Origin: Lentimicrobium sp.
GTDB lineage: Bacteria > Bacteroidota > Bacteroidia > Bacteroidales > Lentimicrobiaceae
Reading direction: 5' to 3'
Length of the DNA: 12,340 nucleotides
Assembly: GCA_013336205.1 (NCBI GenBank)
Contig: JAAXUD010000031.1
Coordinates: forward strand, 1 to 12,340
Shown: positions 1 through 6,807 of the stretch, in pieces
How the letters are laid out: each line of letters opens with the position of its first letter
How positions within the stretch are numbered: the first letter of the stretch is position 1
Program-made: the position numbers and the translations under genes
The notes under the pieces: generated by a model
The model's input: the letters and a program-made list of their open reading frames with translations, nothing else
The model's database searches: none
Told to the model about the DNA's origin: nothing

Positions 1-184
1 TTCATAATAAATTTTTCAGGATTTTGCCCCTGGGTTTTGATATTTATCACTATACCCGCCCTAAAGGACGGGCCTATTGAAAATGGAATTAAAAATTTAA
101 ACAGCCTCTGAAGGTTGATAACTATTCTTTGAAAAGTATCAATGGAAAATTGATTAACGACAACTTAACCTTAAACTAATAACT
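1..184. other. Non-coding leader upstream of the AIM24-family gene
   Basis: No credible coding region is visible here. The stretch is AT-rich apart from a short GC-rich hairpin at 55-72. I looked for a Bacteroidota-type promoter (TTTG, 19-21 nt, TAnnTTTG) before the start at 185 and found only a poor fit around 123-131. There is no Shine-Dalgarno sequence just before the ATG, which is common in this phylum. Confidence 0.6.
55..72. repeat. Short GC-rich hairpin, REP-like or terminator-like
   Basis: The left arm CCCGCCC (55-61), loop TAAA (62-65) and right arm GGACGGG (66-72) form a 7-bp stem with one internal C/A mismatch. It stands out from the AT-rich flanks. It could end transcription of a gene left of the window. 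It also resembles the short palindromic repeats found between genes in many bacterial genomes. Only one copy is visible here, so repeat status is inferred. Confidence 0.4.
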
Positions 185-1045
185 ATGGCTTTTTGTGGAA
201 ATTGCGGATCACGCCTCAAGGATGGCGCAATGTTTTGTCATGAATGCGGTTCGCGGCAGGATGCAGGTGCAGCACCTCCCATGCAGCAAACCATGCAGAA
301 TCCGCCGGTTAATCCTGCACCGGCCTACCAGGCGCCTCCACCTCCGGTTGCTGCCTTGCCGGCTTCAATTAAATTCAGCATTGAAGAAAAGGAAATGTTG
401 AAAATGGTGAAAGTGGAGATGCAGAATGCGACTTTCCGCTGCGAATCGGGCGCTATGTATTATATGCAGGGCAATCTGCAGCTGGAGTCGAAAATGCCAT
501 CTGCAGGTGGATTGCTCAAGTCGATGGTAACAAAGGAGACTGCCTTTAAACCTACCATCAGCGGTACAGGCACTGTTTACCTTGAACCCAGTTTTGGCGA
601 ATTTACCATTCTTGAATTGAAGAATGAACAATGGATTCTTGATAAAGGAGCCTATTATGCCTCCGAAATGGGCGTGGAAGTTGGCATGTGGACCAATAAA
701 GCCATCAGCGGATTCTTTTCGGGAGAGGGCTTCTTTCAAACACAGGTTTCCGGAACCGGAAAAGTGATCGTGGTTTCTAACGGCCCCCTGGAAGAAATAA
801 TTCTGAACAATGACCGCCTGGTTGTTGATGGATCCTTTGCTGTGGCGCGTACTGCCGGCATTGATTTTACCGTTAACAAGGCAACCAAAGGTCTATTCTC
901 CTCCTGGACATCGGGTGAGGGCATCGTCAATACCTTTACCGGAACAGGCAAGGTGCTGATTGCCCCGGCTGCCAACCGGTATATCACCCTGACAAATTAC
1001 CTGGGATCGATTTACCGCCGGGTGATTGCGATCAAAAACAATTAG
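185..1045 (+). CDS. AIM24-family protein with N-terminal zinc ribbon
   Basis: The 286-aa product has two parts. Residues 1-24 form a zinc ribbon with Cys4, Cys7, Cys18 and Cys21. A Pro/Ala/Gln-rich linker (about 28-60) contains APAYQAPPPP at 45-54. From about residue 62 to the end comes a Gly-rich beta domain with repeated GTG and GEG turns, for example SGTGTVYL, SGTGKVIV and TGTGKVLI. This is the pattern of the AIM24 family (Pfam AIM24, related to TIGR00266), whose bacterial members are beta-sandwich proteins of unknown biochemical function. There is no signal peptide or membrane helix, so it should be cytoplasmic. The ATG at 185 is chosen because the zinc ribbon begins immediately after it. 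The gene stands alone on the plus strand. Its ribbon and linker closely resemble the C-terminal tail of the protein encoded at 6808-10425. Family assignment is fairly sure; the role is unknown. Confidence 0.85.
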   Translation: MAFCGNCGSRLKDGAMFCHECGSRQDAGAAPPMQQTMQNPPVNPAPAYQAPPPPVAALPASIKFSIEEKEMLKMVKVEMQNATFRCESGAMYYMQGNLQLESKMPSAGGLLKSMVTKETAFKPTISGTGTVYLEPSFGEFTILELKNEQWILDKGAYYASEMGVEVGMWTNKAISGFFSGEGFFQTQVSGTGKVIVVSNGPLEEIILNNDRLVVDGSFAVARTAGIDFTVNKATKGLFSSWTSGEGIVNTFTGTGKVLIAPAANRYITLTNYLGSIYRRVIAIKNN

Positions 1046-1074
1046 AGGCAATCTCATTGCTTATTTTATTTCCA

Positions 1075-1110
1075 GAATTGAGCGATTTTACAAAGGGAAT
1101 CGCTCAATTC
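1075..1110 (+). terminator. Perfect 13-bp inverted repeat after the AIM24-family gene
   Basis: GAATTGAGCGATT (1075-1087) and AATCGCTCAATTC (1098-1110) are exact reverse complements around a 10-nt loop. The outer CC (1072-1073) and GG (1112-1113) could add two pairs past one mismatch. It begins 30 bases after the stop codon at 1043-1045. No run of T follows, so this is not a textbook intrinsic terminator. Position and strength still make termination or mRNA 3'-end protection the likeliest role. Confidence 0.65.
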
Positions 1111-1159
1111 CGGCTATTCAGGTAAAACCTTAATAAACAGAGCTTTAAAAATCTGGAAT

Positions 1160-1175
1160 GCCTGAGATTTCAGGC
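1160..1175. repeat. 6-bp perfect hairpin before the DUF2784-type gene
   Basis: GCCTGA (1160-1165), loop GATT (1166-1169) and TCAGGC (1170-1175) make a small perfect stem-loop, 32 bases before the proposed start of the next gene. It could be a secondary terminator hairpin, a 5'-leader structure or an operator. The sequence alone does not decide, and a 6-bp palindrome can arise by chance. Confidence 0.3.
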
Positions 1176-1207
1176 TGAAAATAAATTTAGTCAGCATATT
1201 CTGCGCT

Positions 1208-1645
1208 TTGAAAATGGTTTTTTTAAATTCACCCGGTTTCTTGCAATTCGGGGCTTTAGCCCTCGATATTTCGCATATAGCCCTGATGCTTTTTATTGCA
1301 TTCGGCTGGCTTGTGCCTCATTTGCGTAAAACACACCTGATTGTTGTGCTGCTTACCGGCAGTTCCTGGCTGATTTTTTCAAATGGAAACGGAATTGCGA
1401 ATTGCATACTCACGGATTGGCATTACCAGGTCCTGAGAAAGCTGGGGGAAGCAAAACTACCTGAGACCTATGCCCAGTATGTTTTACAAAGGTTAACCGG
1501 TTTAACAATCCAGAAAAATCTAGCCATGTCAGTTACCCGCTCAGGCTGGCTGATTTCGCTTATTCTATCTTCAGTAATGGCGTGCAGGGAACATGGGCAA
1601 GCCCGAAAATTAAAGTGCATCAATAGCCAATACCCGCAAGACTGA
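1208..1645 (+). CDS. DUF2784-type small membrane protein
   Basis: The product is about 145 aa. Hydrophobic segments lie near residues 18-38, 43-58 and 112-126. Landmarks match what I know of the Bacteroidota form of DUF2784: a helix then LRKTHL (39-44), LLTGSSW (48-54), and CILTDWHYQV with RKLG (66-80), followed by P-x-x-Y and LTGL (96-99). The family is an uncharacterised integral membrane group. The frame opens at TTG (1208), with ATG two codons later (1214). Neither has a clear Shine-Dalgarno sequence, so ATG 1214 is equally possible. The last 20 or so residues are polar and show no family feature. The gene converges with the lipoprotein gene ending at 1679, leaving 33 bases between them. 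Confidence 0.7.
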   Translation: MKMVFLNSPGFLQFGALALDISHIALMLFIAFGWLVPHLRKTHLIVVLLTGSSWLIFSNGNGIANCILTDWHYQVLRKLGEAKLPETYAQYVLQRLTGLTIQKNLAMSVTRSGWLISLILSSVMACREHGQARKLKCINSQYPQD

Positions 1646-1678
1646 TTTACCAGACAACAATGATTAAAAATTCAGCCG

Positions 1679-2272
1679 CTATTTTTCCCGGAAAGTAATT
1701 TTCCACATTCCGCGAAAATCACCCTCTTTATATCCGTTAGCTAAGTCGTTTGGGTATTTTTGCCGAATGACTTCAAGGGTTTTGGGGGCAATATTTTTCC
1801 CTTCATCCCCATGACAGTTGAGGCATGCCGCCATGGCAATCTTGATGGGTTTGTAATAAATGTTTTCACCATTTTCACTCACAAACAGAGGCTTAGCTGC
1901 ATTTGAAGCACTCAACTTCAATAAAACGGCCGCATCATTTTCGTTTGGTTTATTGGCCGGATTGCGGTATTTATCCGAAATCCGCTGAATCCGGCAATTG
2001 TATTTTTCTGATAATGAGTCCGTCAGTGGCATGGCGCGTTCGTTGCAAAAGGTCACCGCATAAACTGGTCCGCCTGCTTTGGTGGCCTGCATCACATTCT
2101 GAAGGAGGACTTCCTGCATTGCAGTGGCAATTGAATCGCCCCTTTGCATGAAAGCCAGTGTGTCAATGTTATTTCCGGCAACGGTACTTTGCTGCTGTTT
2201 AGGATTGCAGGAGGCTAAAAACAAAATGACCAGAAATGATAATGCTTCAATCGTAAGAGTTTTTTTCATCAT
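1679..2272 (-). CDS. Tll0287-like (DUF3365) c-type heme lipoprotein
   Basis: The 197-aa product starts with a lipoprotein signal, with hydrophobic residues 6-20 and lipobox LASC ending at Cys22, so it should be exported and lipidated. The rest fits the Tll0287-like/DUF3365 domain. A helical stretch (about 45-65) is followed by VTFCNERA (73-80) and RISDKYRNPANKPNENDAA (97-115), the family's typical R-N-P-x-N-x-P block. Near the C-terminus comes CLNCH at 150-154, a CxxCH motif that normally binds heme c covalently. Members are thought to be periplasmic heme sensors or electron carriers; the exact role here is unknown. Two adjacent ATG codons open the frame and either could be used. It lies 9 bp downstream of the membrane-protein gene at 2282-2728, so the two are probably co-transcribed. 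Confidence 0.8.
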   Translation of the reverse strand: MMKKTLTIEALSFLVILFLASCNPKQQQSTVAGNNIDTLAFMQRGDSIATAMQEVLLQNVMQATKAGGPVYAVTFCNERAMPLTDSLSEKYNCRIQRISDKYRNPANKPNENDAAVLLKLSASNAAKPLFVSENGENIYYKPIKIAMAACLNCHGDEGKNIAPKTLEVIRQKYPNDLANGYKEGDFRGMWKITFREK

Positions 2273-2281
2273 GATATGGTT

Positions 2282-2728
2282 TTAATTTCGCCTCCTGCTG
2301 ACTAATCCGGTATAAAAGAAGAAAAGGTAAAAAACAAAAAACGAGAGTATATTCACAACCAGGATCGCCATAAACGCGCTTCCGAAAATAAACAATACGG
2401 AGAATAAAAGTAACACAATATTGGCCATCAGAGCCTTTGCAAATGCGTTGAGCCGAAGCTGATCAATACCCTCAACTTCCTTTTTCTCTTTCGAGAAAAT
2501 AATCAGGCCAAGCCCGGAAATGAGCAACAACATAATCAGTTCATCGGCAAAATTTGTCCTGAATACTTCCAGGGTTTTGGTTTCCAGAAAAACGGAATAC
2601 ACGGCAAATACAGGTATTTTAAACCTGAAATCGAACCAGAAGTATGTAATCAACAGGATAACCCCCAAGGTAGTCACAAGGAGACCAACAACTTTCCAGC
2701 GAAAGGACAACAGCAGATTGTTCATCAA
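2282..2728 (-). CDS. Four-helix integral membrane protein, unrecognised
   Basis: The product is 148 aa. I do not recognise the family. Hydrophobic segments sit near residues 11-32, 63-79, 100-119 and 121-141, with a charged loop KEKKEVEGIDQLR (80-92) and a basic end SRRRN (144-148). Both termini are probably cytoplasmic by the positive-inside rule. Two Met codons open the frame (residues 1 and 2). The short 9-bp gap to the heme lipoprotein gene downstream suggests a pair: a membrane protein with a lipidated CxxCH partner. No cofactor-binding His pattern is evident in the helices, so a direct redox role is not supported. Confidence 0.65.
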   Translation of the reverse strand: MMNNLLLSFRWKVVGLLVTTLGVILLITYFWFDFRFKIPVFAVYSVFLETKTLEVFRTNFADELIMLLLISGLGLIIFSKEKKEVEGIDQLRLNAFAKALMANIVLLLFSVLFIFGSAFMAILVVNILSFFVFYLFFFYTGLVSRRRN

Positions 2729-2783
2729 ATAATTGAATCAGGAATGTTGGTTTAACCTGAATGATATTTCCAGGTATTAAAAA

Positions 2784-3437
2784 TTAATTCTCCGTGCTTG
2801 AATATACCGGGAATGTCACACTGGTAGCATCATCGAAGTCAACTTTAACCCCAACCAATCCAAATCTGTGGTTTGCGATGTAGGTAAATTTTTCAACACC
2901 CCCGCCTTTCATGTCAAGCGGCTCCATTTCAACCTGTATGGTTTTTATCAGGAAAAAGCCATAAGGATAGTCATCAACCCCGGTTTTGCTGACCACTTTT
3001 CTTTCCTTTCCGGTTTTGCCAATCGGGTAAGTGTCTCCGACTTTTGAATCGTATTTAACCAAAACTCCGGCTCCCGGACCTGTATGACTTTTAATTCCTT
3101 CTTTGGTCTGCTGAATTTTCATGTCGGTGATTGTCACATTGTCACCGTTGATTGTTACACCCGGGAAATTCGCAACCATGTTTTTCAGTAAGGTATTGGT
3201 AACTTTTGCAGAAGCTGTGTAGGAGGATACTCCACCCTCCAGTTTTGACACAACTGCAGAAAAGTCGCTAACGCCGGCTATTTCGGCCGAACTTGATGAA
3301 ACGGTGGCCCCAATCTCACCCATTGGGGACTGGTCACCTTTTAATTCATTGTCGTCTTCCTTGTCAAGGATTTTTTCGCAGGAAAGGCAGAGAAATCCAA
3401 TGGTTACGCTAAGGATAAGGATTGAGAATTTTTTCAT
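2784..3437 (-). CDS. Predicted lipoprotein of unknown function
   Basis: The start is placed at the ATG at 3437, giving 217 aa. The protein then begins MKKFSILILSVTIGFLCLSC, a clean lipoprotein signal with the lipidated Cys at residue 20. An in-frame upstream ATG at 3563 would put 42 polar, Cys-containing residues before this signal and would span the likely promoter, so I reject it. After the Cys comes an acidic tether (EKILDKEDDNELKGD), typical of exported Bacteroidota lipoproteins. The mature domain is rich in Thr, Val, Gly and Lys and probably mostly beta-strand. It contains KVGDTYPIGKTGKERKVVSK near the middle and ends in a hydrophilic tail. I do not recognise a family. A 55-bp gap separates it from the next minus-strand gene. 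Confidence 0.7.
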   Translation of the reverse strand: MKKFSILILSVTIGFLCLSCEKILDKEDDNELKGDQSPMGEIGATVSSSSAEIAGVSDFSAVVSKLEGGVSSYTASAKVTNTLLKNMVANFPGVTINGDNVTITDMKIQQTKEGIKSHTGPGAGVLVKYDSKVGDTYPIGKTGKERKVVSKTGVDDYPYGFFLIKTIQVEMEPLDMKGGGVEKFTYIANHRFGLVGVKVDFDDATSVTFPVYSSTEN

Positions 3438-3484
3438 GGGAACAGATTTTAATTTGTTTCGGTGACTTGAGTTGAAAACACAGG

Positions 3485-3516
3485 TAAATGTATGGCAATG
3501 AGCAATAAACCCCAAA
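3485..3516 (-). promoter_or_regulatory. Bacteroidota-type promoter of the 217-aa lipoprotein gene
   Basis: Read on the minus strand, TTTG (3516-3513) is followed by exactly 20 nt and then TACATTTA (3492-3485). That matches the Bacteroidota -33/-7 form TTTG-N19-21-TAnnTTTG with one mismatch at the last base. Transcription would begin near 3478, leaving about 40 nt before the ATG at 3437. The match supports the shorter start. Confidence 0.55.
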
Positions 3517-3556
3517 CAATCGGTGGTTTTTTTAAAACATTTTTTTTCAGATGGTT

Positions 3557-3570
3557 TCAGCATTTGCTGA
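3557..3570. repeat. Small palindrome TCAGCATTTGCTGA
   Basis: A perfect 6-bp inverted repeat with a 2-nt centre lies between the end of the 1050-aa gene (3626) and the promoter of the lipoprotein gene. It could be an operator site or part of a terminator for the upstream operon. On the minus strand it is followed by A-rich and not T-rich sequence, which argues against a standard terminator. Confidence 0.25.
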
Positions 3571-3625
3571 TCTTCAAAGTTTTGTTTGATTTGTTCAACT
3601 GTTTTGCTGTTTAAAAATTAAATTC

Positions 3626-6600
3626 TTATTGATCAATTTTTTTATCAAATATGACCATAATCCGACCTCCCCTATTCCAGTCTATTTTCCCTATTTCAAA
3701 TTTTGTCGTAATTCTACCTTCTTCATTACTAACAATAACCTCACGCCATTTTAATATGTGCTTTTTAATATCTGCGTTATTCAACTTAATTAAAAAGATG
3801 AGTCTGTCATCTTTTAATTCATAGAATGGGACGTCAGTGAAAATGGCTTCCTTTTCTTCAACAGCAGTCATTCCTCTTTTAGTTTTTTTTGTTTTGGAAT
3901 AAAATAATTCTCCGGAAACCATATAAGGCTCTTCGGTTGTCATTTTCCCCCTAATTTTAATAAAGAATGCTTCTTCTTCTTCTTCATTCGTACCAACGTA
4001 ATTATTCAAACTCCACTTTTCCTCCCATGAAAAATTATTCCCCTGCCACGAAATCATACTTATTGGTATGTTTCTATTGTAAAACCTATAGCGCCAATTG
4101 CTAAAAGAGCCACCTTTTTCTCTATATTCCCTGCCTTCCTCAGTTGATCCTCCATTATTATCATAATCTGAGAAAAAATTCTCAGTCGCATAAAGATTAC
4201 CTACTTCTGCAACTATATAGGGAAAATTAGTTCCAAGGCTAACTGATTGATAATTTGTTTTATACTCGATAATGCTACCATCTTTGGTTTCTACTTTCAG
4301 CAACAATTGAAGTTCAGCAGCGCTATTCTTTCTCCCGGGAGATATTGTTCCTGTAAATACTCCCTTCGGATCCTTAAAGCTAAAATCTGTTGATGTTTCA
4401 ACTACCTCTTTCGTTTTTATATTGGTAAGAATTGCTTCAATTTTTTTAATCTGTTTACCCGGATTCGGGTCGGACGGAATGACCAGTTTCGCTGTAATGT
4501 TGTTTTTATCCATTTTATAATCTGCGATGGAAGGGCAATCGCATTTTGCCGTACTTTTCATGATCCCAAACGTCTTTTCAGCAGTTTCATATCCCCTGCT
4601 TCCGTAAAACTCTTCATGGTCCATTTCGCCCATATCAACAGTTTTGGGTCTTGGCGAAAGTCCATATCCACCCTGTCCATAAACAGGGCTGGCTCCATCA
4701 TTTGCCATGTAGGCATCATCTGCTGCAAATAAACTGATTAAGTATGCTCCTTTCTCAATATCGGTTGCACCATTGTTAAAATACAAAGCCTTATTCACTA
4801 TACCATACTGCTCAAGTTTTGCTTTTTTGCTTGTACTGCCGGTAAAAAAAGTGTATCTGTCGGCGTATTGCTCGGTATCGTTGAATTTCTTAAGATTGTC
4901 GTTATAAAACGCTGAACCTGAGATAAGAGAATACTCACTCTTATCTTCCATTTTAGAATTTGCAATAAAAAGCTTATCAAAATTGAATGGCTTTGTTGCT
5001 CCTCGCGAACCATTGGTCCAGCGCAAATCAAAAGATCCGGGTGTATGCATTACATAACCTTCCATCATCTCTTCAAGAAAGCTACCGTCATTCCTTACAA
5101 CCAATCCATCATAAATCAGATTAAATCCTGCTGAAGCGATATAGCGCAATGTTGAAAGCGGACTACCCTGATGCGGTGAACCCCAGGTAATCAACTGCCT
5201 GAAATTCTGCAATACTTCATCTTCAAAATAACGGATGCCGGCACGTGCCACCAGACCACCCATTGAATGCGTCACTATAAAAAGATTGAAAGGCGTTTTG
5301 TTTTTTATCATTTCCGCAATCTGTGGATTGCCTTTTAAAAACTCCTTGTTGATGGCTTCCCCAAAGTCCTCTCCCAATGTTCGAAGAGGAACTATTTTGC
5401 TTTTAGTTTTAGTATTGGGCACCGGGGTAAAAATTGGACGGTAGCTGGGATAAATAAATTCGTAAAACAACGTACAATCCTCCTTATTTTCAGCAATGCC
5501 TGCGGCAGCTTTTTCAGTAACGTCGCTGTAATACTTATACATATAATTCCATAAATCCCTTTTATAGGAGAATTCCCACAGATCCTTGGTCATGGATTCT
5601 ACATAACCACCCTTTTCATCTTCATTGTGGCCATGCACAAATACAACCACGTTGGCAACCGGTCTGCTACGTTTGAGTCGGTCCGGAGCTGTGGCCGGAT
5701 GTCTGAAATGCCCGGTACTGCGATCTGGTATCATCTGCACCAGTCTGGGATTCTTCTCCCAGTTCACATTACCCTGAAAGGTAATTATTGAATACCTTAC
5801 CTTCGCTATTTCAGCAAAGCTCTCGTGATAGCCATCCTGCGCAGAAGCTGTAGGTATGAGTGTTTTGGCAATACGCTCAAAGATATCTCCCGTTTGAGTA
5901 TTTGCCGAAGCCGGAAGTGGCGCTGTATAAGGGAACAGGTAATCTATTGCTGTATAATTTCCTGCCTTATCAACGGTTACAGGTAAACATTGTGCACGGC
6001 TGTTAACAACACTCCCGTCAATACTCATCACATCACTTACCCTTACAATATTTATTGCTGATGGGTTGATCTCCCCAACTTGCGAACGTGGTATTGTAAT
6101 TTCAGGCATTGAACTTTGAATGCACCCTGAGCCCCCGACTGTAAGTGTAAGCATGTAGCCACTGGTTTCTATTCCAGGCAGATTGAGTTTAATCGTATTG
6201 GTCTCCTTTTTCAGCACAACTTTAGCATCGCTTTTCAGGCCCGGAATCAATACACTGCAACTGTCGGAAAGAACAATCGACGCATCGTTCCCGGCAATCA
6301 CTGTAATTTCCTTCGTTTCTTCAGTGGTTGTTCCATTCACCACCGGGTGAGCAGTGTATTCAGGCCTGATGATTTCCTCATCAATGCTTTCGATATTCCC
6401 ATCTTTCAGATAAAACCAGGCAGCAGTAAAAATGCCTGCAAGCAGCACAATCAGTAAACCAGAAATAATCCAGGCCTTTTTCTTCCTCCTTTTTACCGGA
6501 GGTACAAGCCGCTGTGGCTGAGAAACCGGCCCGCCTGAAACCGGTGACTGCGAAACCGGTGGTTGATGAATCACCGGAGTTGGCAAAAGAACCGGCGCCC

Positions 6601-6778
6601 CACAAGCTGTGCAAAACTTCTTTCCGGGAGCAACCGTTGCTCCGCATGATTTGCAGGTTTCGCCGATTTCCAGAGGTTGTTGAACCTGTGGCACTTCCAG
6701 TTTAACGGTTTCACCACATTTACCGCAAAACTTTGCGTTTGGCTTCAATAGATTTCCGCACTTTATGCAATGACTCAT
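3626..6778 (-). CDS. Membrane-anchored lipase-like alpha/beta hydrolase with two N-terminal zinc ribbons
   Basis: The 1050-aa product has these parts in order. Zinc ribbon 1 has Cys4/7/18/21 and zinc ribbon 2 has Cys42/45/56/59. A Pro-rich linker (about 64-94) contains three PVS(Q/G) repeats. KRRKKK (96-101) leads into one membrane helix (102-124). The rest should be extracytoplasmic. A beta-rich region (about 140-290) precedes an alpha/beta-hydrolase domain with VVVFVHGHNED (377-387, oxyanion loop), nucleophile elbow THSMGG with Ser505, and LITWGSPHQGSP (529-540). Likely acid and His are Asp694 (NDGASP) and His721 (MDHEEFYG). This resembles PGAP1/DUF676-type lipases or esterases; the substrate is unknown. 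A further domain of about 300 residues follows, with no family I recognise; it includes a run of five Glu. It is the last gene of the operon, 29 bp after the 1205-aa gene. The N-terminal basic cluster supports a type II orientation with the ribbons in the cytoplasm. Confidence 0.8.
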   Translation of the reverse strand: MSHCIKCGNLLKPNAKFCGKCGETVKLEVPQVQQPLEIGETCKSCGATVAPGKKFCTACGAPVLLPTPVIHQPPVSQSPVSGGPVSQPQRLVPPVKRRKKKAWIISGLLIVLLAGIFTAAWFYLKDGNIESIDEEIIRPEYTAHPVVNGTTTEETKEITVIAGNDASIVLSDSCSVLIPGLKSDAKVVLKKETNTIKLNLPGIETSGYMLTLTVGGSGCIQSSMPEITIPRSQVGEINPSAINIVRVSDVMSIDGSVVNSRAQCLPVTVDKAGNYTAIDYLFPYTAPLPASANTQTGDIFERIAKTLIPTASAQDGYHESFAEIAKVRYSIITFQGNVNWEKNPRLVQMIPDRSTGHFRHPATAPDRLKRSRPVANVVVFVHGHNEDEKGGYVESMTKDLWEFSYKRDLWNYMYKYYSDVTEKAAAGIAENKEDCTLFYEFIYPSYRPIFTPVPNTKTKSKIVPLRTLGEDFGEAINKEFLKGNPQIAEMIKNKTPFNLFIVTHSMGGLVARAGIRYFEDEVLQNFRQLITWGSPHQGSPLSTLRYIASAGFNLIYDGLVVRNDGSFLEEMMEGYVMHTPGSFDLRWTNGSRGATKPFNFDKLFIANSKMEDKSEYSLISGSAFYNDNLKKFNDTEQYADRYTFFTGSTSKKAKLEQYGIVNKALYFNNGATDIEKGAYLISLFAADDAYMANDGASPVYGQGGYGLSPRPKTVDMGEMDHEEFYGSRGYETAEKTFGIMKSTAKCDCPSIADYKMDKNNITAKLVIPSDPNPGKQIKKIEAILTNIKTKEVVETSTDFSFKDPKGVFTGTISPGRKNSAAELQLLLKVETKDGSIIEYKTNYQSVSLGTNFPYIVAEVGNLYATENFFSDYDNNGGSTEEGREYREKGGSFSNWRYRFYNRNIPISMISWQGNNFSWEEKWSLNNYVGTNEEEEEAFFIKIRGKMTTEEPYMVSGELFYSKTKKTKRGMTAVEEKEAIFTDVPFYELKDDRLIFLIKLNNADIKKHILKWREVIVSNEEGRITTKFEIGKIDWNRGGRIMVIFDKKIDQ
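3970..3985. repeat. CTT trinucleotide run within the hydrolase gene
   Basis: Five CTT units plus one base lie in-frame and encode the run of five Glu on the minus strand, in the C-terminal domain. Changes in repeat number would add or remove Glu without breaking the frame. The tract is short and probably of little consequence. Confidence 0.4.
6522..6559. repeat. 15-bp-period tandem repeat in the Pro-rich linker
   Basis: GAAACCGG occurs at 6522-6529, 6537-6544 and 6552-6559, exactly 15 bases apart. On the minus strand this encodes a 5-residue repeat, PVSQS-PVSGG-PVSQP, at residues 74-88 of the 1050-aa protein. It probably arose by duplication within a flexible tether between the second zinc ribbon and the membrane helix. 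Confidence 0.75.
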
Positions 6779-6807
6779 AACTGTTAATATTTCAGGTCAA
6801 TAGTCTG

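Noticed and set aside
304..314. Possible signal-peptidase-like site IPTASAQD within the 1050-aa protein (residue numbers)
   Set aside because: It resembles an A-x-A cleavage site but lies far from the only membrane helix, so it is most likely chance.
3438..3563. Upstream extension of the lipoprotein gene to an ATG at 3563
   Set aside because: It would place 42 polar residues before a perfect lipoprotein signal and would cover the likely promoter at 3485-3516.
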